DNA of 64,000 bases from positions 108,568,542 through 108,632,541 of the forward strand of contig CM060704.1 in the NCBI GenBank assembly GCA_030686995.1. The letters run 5' to 3'. How positions within the stretch are numbered: the stretch's first letter is position 1; the number at the start of each line of letters is the position of its first letter. This document shows, piece after piece, positions 60,481-64,000 of this stretch. Under the pieces are notes generated by a model that made no database searches, was not told the origin of the DNA, and was given only the letters and a program-made list of their open reading frames with translations. The position numbers and the translations under genes are program-made. This DNA comes from Artemisia argyi (taxonomy: Eukaryota > Streptophyta > Magnoliopsida > Asterales > Asteraceae).

Positions 60481-60690
60481 AGAATTACTCTTGACGCCTT
60501 CATGCACTGTTCCCAGCATAGAAATTTGAGACTTTGCCGTTTTCTTCACTTTTATGCTCCAAAAACGTCTGAAATGGCTTCTTTTCCAGAATTCACTCTC
60601 CAAGTACATAAAATCACAAAAGGAACGATTTAGGGCAATATTTGATCAAATAAATTCAGATTCGGGCTTAAATGACCCCCTAAAAACGGA

Positions 60691-63002
60691 GGTCATACAC
60701 TAGCACCTCACAAATAGTGTTTAGATACTCACATCTCTCGGGTGTAATAAAGTAATATAACATTATGGAAATGGAAGATATCTCTCACTACCTGTCATAG
60801 CAAAATAGATTACCATAGGCTTGGGAAAGGATCAAACCTCCACCACATGGCGTAAGCACCTAGGATAAACTATCAAAGAGGTCTTTTAAAGGGTTGTAAC
60901 GTTAGTTATAGGGATATGAATTACATGGTTTTGTTGGATAAAGGAAGTTTTATTGGTGGCGAGTTAACAATCTTGGTTAATTACATGTACAATATGGCGT
61001 TGCTAAGCCAAGACTAGACTCGACTTAAGCTAATAAATCAAAAAGAACAAAAACATAAAATGAACATAGAATGAAACGGGATGGTAGTCCGTATGTTTCT
61101 TCTCTTTTTTTTTCTTTTTTTTTTTTTTTTTTTTTTTTTTTTGCATACACTCTTACCCTACCATCCAAAATAATACATCATAGGGAATGAACGTTCCCCT
61201 TACAGTTGAATCTTTAGATACTTTACATTCAACTATTCTAATGACTCGAATTAAGAGAATCAAAACACTTGGAGCACTTTTAAGATTAACGTACATACGG
61301 GGGTAATAATATTATGTTCTTCCCCATTACTCCATAAAATAAGTACTTACCCATGAGTCCCAATCGTCCCAAAACAATATGTACAAGGATATGACTCGAC
61401 TTAGCAACCATGTAATCAATTAGAAAGTTAACTTAGGGTTTAACAAATAACAATAATGCACTAAAAATGAGTGCATACACGGAAGGCTAAGGCGATTTGG
61501 TTGTACATTTAAGTGGGGTGTAACAAATTCTTCCTTTAAGTAAAATGCTTAAAGTTAGAAACGAAAAGATAGGCTCGGAGGGGTGTACTAGGGGTTTCGT
61601 GTACTAAAAATGAGTACAACGCTAAGGGTGTGGGAAAAATTAGTTGACTTAACTAGCCAAGTAATATGACTTAAATGGTCAAGTAATTATAATACGGGTT
61701 TAACACAAGGGTGATCCTAATGCCTCTTATCATGTAGTAAATCCTACCACACGAATGTAGTCTCACTAGCGGTCTCGGGATGCATCACTAACGCAAGTTC
61801 TAGAATCTAAATACTACCGGTACACTCATAAGCACTAATAGTAAATGCTTTTCCTATCAAATCTAAAGGCGAACCTCACATATTTGGGTGGAAAATTTTT
61901 CTGAATATACGGTTATGTGCTAGTCATACAATCTCCTATCCATGAGATGCTTGCTATGGCTAAAGTTTCACTCCTAAATGTTGTAAAAAAATTTAAATTT
62001 GGCGCTAAAATTGCACTAACAAGTATTTCTCATAGTTTTATTACACATCTACCATTAAACAAAACAAACTCAAGCGAAAGTGCATATGTAAGGTATCATC
62101 TTTTTACCCTCCCCTTACACTTAAGATGAACATTTTCCCCAATGTTCAAGTAAAGAATGTAAAAGTAAAAAAAAAAAAAGTAAAGAGAATGAAATCAAAT
62201 ACTCCCCTGATTCGCTCGGTATGGATTATAGGTTGGCCAGGTTAAATCTTCCTCCAAGAAAACGAACAATCAAAGCTTCCCTTCTAGAATATAAATCATC
62301 TCCTTGTCGAACATAACCTGTAAATCCTGACAAAAAATAGACAAGACAACCTCGCGTAAAATCGGCGGCATCCTATATAAGTTACTAAATCCTAGAAAAC
62401 AAAGTAAGATATAATGCTTGTAGAATGAAGTTTGCAGATCTCCTGGAGATTATAAAACTTAATAATTCACAAAAACCATAAGACTCCGTTAGAAAAACAA
62501 AACCGGCAAAATTTCCAGATTTTAACTCCTGACGCCGTCAAGAGTAAAACTCTGACGCCGTCAGAATGGACCTGCAGAAATTCTTATGTTAAGTTTCCGG
62601 AAAATTTCTGGAAAAACTTGGTCCTACTTCCTGGAAAATCCTGCAAAACTTCATTATGACTCAATACAAGCATTTGACTCTAACAAATACGAATATACAG
62701 GTTCATTTAATATTGTGGAGAATCATGATCGGTTTGTTTCTTGAAAACATATTTGGGGTTTCCCCTTACACTTATCTTTTGCAAAAATACTTTTAGGTTG
62801 GAGTTAAGACTAGGCCAAACAACATAGTAAAGTATTTCCACATTTTAATTTAGAGACATGATCAACCAACAATAAAAATAAAACATGCATACGGAAGCAA
62901 ATAACAAACAAACAAATAAAATCACACAAAACATGGGTTGCCTCCCAAGAAGCGCTTTTCTTTATTTATGAGTCTTGTAGCTAGACTCAAGGTCATGGGT
63001 TA
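60691..63002 (-). other. G 3' non-coding region
   Basis: 2.3 kb corresponding to 30676-33120 of E in reverse. It has a T-rich tract (61105-61142) at the place of E's (AAT)n. No gene seen. Confidence 0.8.
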
Positions 63003-64000
63003 TCACGTGATTCGGGTGAGTTCCTCGTTGAGGACATCTTTGGGATCGAACTTAGGTTTCAACTTTCTATCGGTTTCCTTAGTATGGTACGACCTTTCGA
63101 ACATCTCTCCATCCGGATCATACAAAGTCATTTTCATGTGCCATGATCCGTCTCCTTCTTTAGGTGGCTTGTCCCACCTCCATTTATACTTATCTCCATC
63201 TCTTTTCCATTTATTCAACTCTATATTAATAGGCATTACACTCAAGAACTCAATCATCTTTCTAAAGACTAAGGGGTCCTCAAAGGGATCTAGCTCCTCA
63301 TCTCTAGCTATGAGTTGTTCTACCGAATGTGTCTTCTCAACGAAATCCTTTTCTAGATAGAATGGGCATTGAGGTCCTATGAAGTTCCTTTCTATCCAAG
63401 GTCCATATCTAGACGGTCTCCTATTCATCTCTACCCAATGCGGTGTCGGTTCATTATCACAATCATAACTATGTTTCTTAACATCATAAACCAACCAAGT
63501 ATCGCCTTCACCTACCGCTATCTTGGATTCCTTGCAATCTATCATGGCACTACCGGTTGCTAAAAATCCTCTTCCTACCAATAATGGGCATGTGGTGTCA
63601 CTAACCATGTCTAGGACGTGAAAATCCGCTAATATAGTTAACTTTCCTACGTGAACAACTACATCCTTAATCATTCCAACCGGATGGGCAATACTCCCAT
63701 CCGCTAGCCCTATCAATACCTCCGTTTCCTCTAACTTTCCTAGCTTAAGAGTGGTGAATAAGGATAAGGGAATCAAGTTGAGGCTTGACCCTAAATCGGC
63801 TAGTGTGTCGAAAGCTTTGGATCTTCCTATTTTACAAGGCAAAACAAATATACCCGGATCATCAAGCTTTTTAGGTAACTTGTTTTGAACGAAGGCGGTC
63901 CCATTTTTACCTAGCTTACACTTCTCATATTTTTCTAGGAGGGCACTATAGTAAGGAGCACGCGCTAAGACATCAATGAAGGGACGTTCAAGGTGGAGTT
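63003..64000 (-). CDS. Athila-type aspartic protease region (G), partial
   Basis: Open on the minus strand from the window edge (64000) to the stop at 63003, at least 332 residues; it must start outside. The first part reads VLARAPYYSALLEKYEKCKL and NKLPKKLDDPGIFVLPCKIG, typical of the region before the Athila protease. The active-site block is TLADLGSSLNLIPLSLF, with D-L-G-S-S, followed by VLIGLADGSIAHPVGMIKDV, FHVLDM and CPLLVGRGFLATGSAMIDC. This is the retropepsin-like fold (RVP_2 type) that cuts the gag polyprotein. A 150-residue tail with WVEMNRRPSRYGPWIERNF, PFEDPLVFRKMIEFLSVMPI and MTLYDPDGEMFERSYH follows. It ends just before the conserved 3' region, and no RT follows. Confidence 0.85.
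   Translation of the reverse strand, partial: LHLERPFIDVLARAPYYSALLEKYEKCKLGKNGTAFVQNKLPKKLDDPGIFVLPCKIGRSKAFDTLADLGSSLNLIPLSLFTTLKLGKLEETEVLIGLADGSIAHPVGMIKDVVVHVGKLTILADFHVLDMVSDTTCPLLVGRGFLATGSAMIDCKESKIAVGEGDTWLVYDVKKHSYDCDNEPTPHWVEMNRRPSRYGPWIERNFIGPQCPFYLEKDFVEKTHSVEQLIARDEELDPFEDPLVFRKMIEFLSVMPINIELNKWKRDGDKYKWRWDKPPKEGDGSWHMKMTLYDPDGEMFERSYHTKETDRKLKPKFDPKDVLNEELTRIT

Larger units (their letters stand above)
59373..60690 (-). repeat. 3' LTR of G, inner edge deleted
   Basis: Plus-strand start TGATGCGTGGG (element end CCCACGCATCA). Homology to E's LTR extends to about 60690 and then jumps to internal sequence, so the LTR start and purine tract are missing. Confidence 0.78.
59373..64000 (-). 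mobile_element. Element G: Athila-like gag-protease element, 3' part
   Basis: Minus strand. 3' LTR at 59373 to about 60690, 3' non-coding region, and a protease ORF running off the window. LTR and 3' region align in reverse with E (AACGATCAGGTACACTGCC block, TGACG palindromes, CTTAAGTGTAAGGGG, GAGTCTAGCTACAAGACTC). Inserted in J's gag. Confidence 0.88.

Overview
The window is plant nuclear DNA made almost entirely of LTR retrotransposons nested inside one another. I see no host gene, rRNA or tRNA gene. Several translated retroelement proteins resemble, from memory and without a database search, families abundant in the daisy family (Asteraceae, such as Tanacetum, Chrysanthemum or Artemisia). 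I therefore suggest an asterid, probably an Asteraceae species. Retroelements fill the whole 64 kb, there is no host exon structure, and there are AT-rich LTRs and microsatellites, as in heterochromatic intergenic DNA.

Layout, left to right. Z (1-2280) is the 3' end of an LTR inserted in the 5' LTR of A. A (2281-10704, +) is a Ty3/gypsy deletion derivative with 3.55-kb LTRs; only a remnant of the integrase C-terminus is recognisable. B (10705-11323 plus 22718-25545, -) is a Ty1/copia element whose gag gene is split by C. C (11324-22717, +) is a complete gypsy insertion of the same family as A, with a 5-bp AGCTT target duplication, an intact 320-codon gag and a dead pol. F' (25546-27382) is the end of a long LTR related to F. 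E (27383-34345 plus 43581-43942, +) is an Athila-like gag-protease element without reverse transcriptase. D (34346-43575, +) is a full-length decayed SIRE-like copia element in E's 3' LTR, with TTATT target duplications. It carries an extra ORF and a short Mutator-type MITE.

On the right, H (43943-45620, +) is a copia gag-protease-integrase fragment cut by E on one side and F on the other. F (45621-51002, +) has a 3.97-kb LTR and an unusual Cys-cluster/acidic ORF. I (51003-54843, -) is a copia element with a nearly open reverse transcriptase/RNase H. J (54844-59372, +) is a copia element with a degenerate repeat array in its leader and a very large coiled-coil gag-like ORF. G (59373-64000, -) is another member of E's LTR family with an Athila-type protease ORF running off the window.

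Inferred order of nesting: H contains E, which contains F', then B, then A, then Z; B also contains C, and E also contains D. To the right, H contains F, then I, then J, then G. By eye the LTR pairs of A and C differ by under 1 %, so they are recent. The LTRs of D differ by roughly 5 % in the first 200 bp, so D is older.

The most notable signals are these. A GC-rich fold-back lies just upstream of the TATA box in the LTRs of B and D, and it recurs inside D upstream of a TATA box and the accessory ORF with different but still self-complementary outer arms. TGACG(C/G)CGTCA palindromes are clustered at a conserved distance from the TATA box of E and G. E and G share LTRs and 3' ends but differ in their terminal coding modules.
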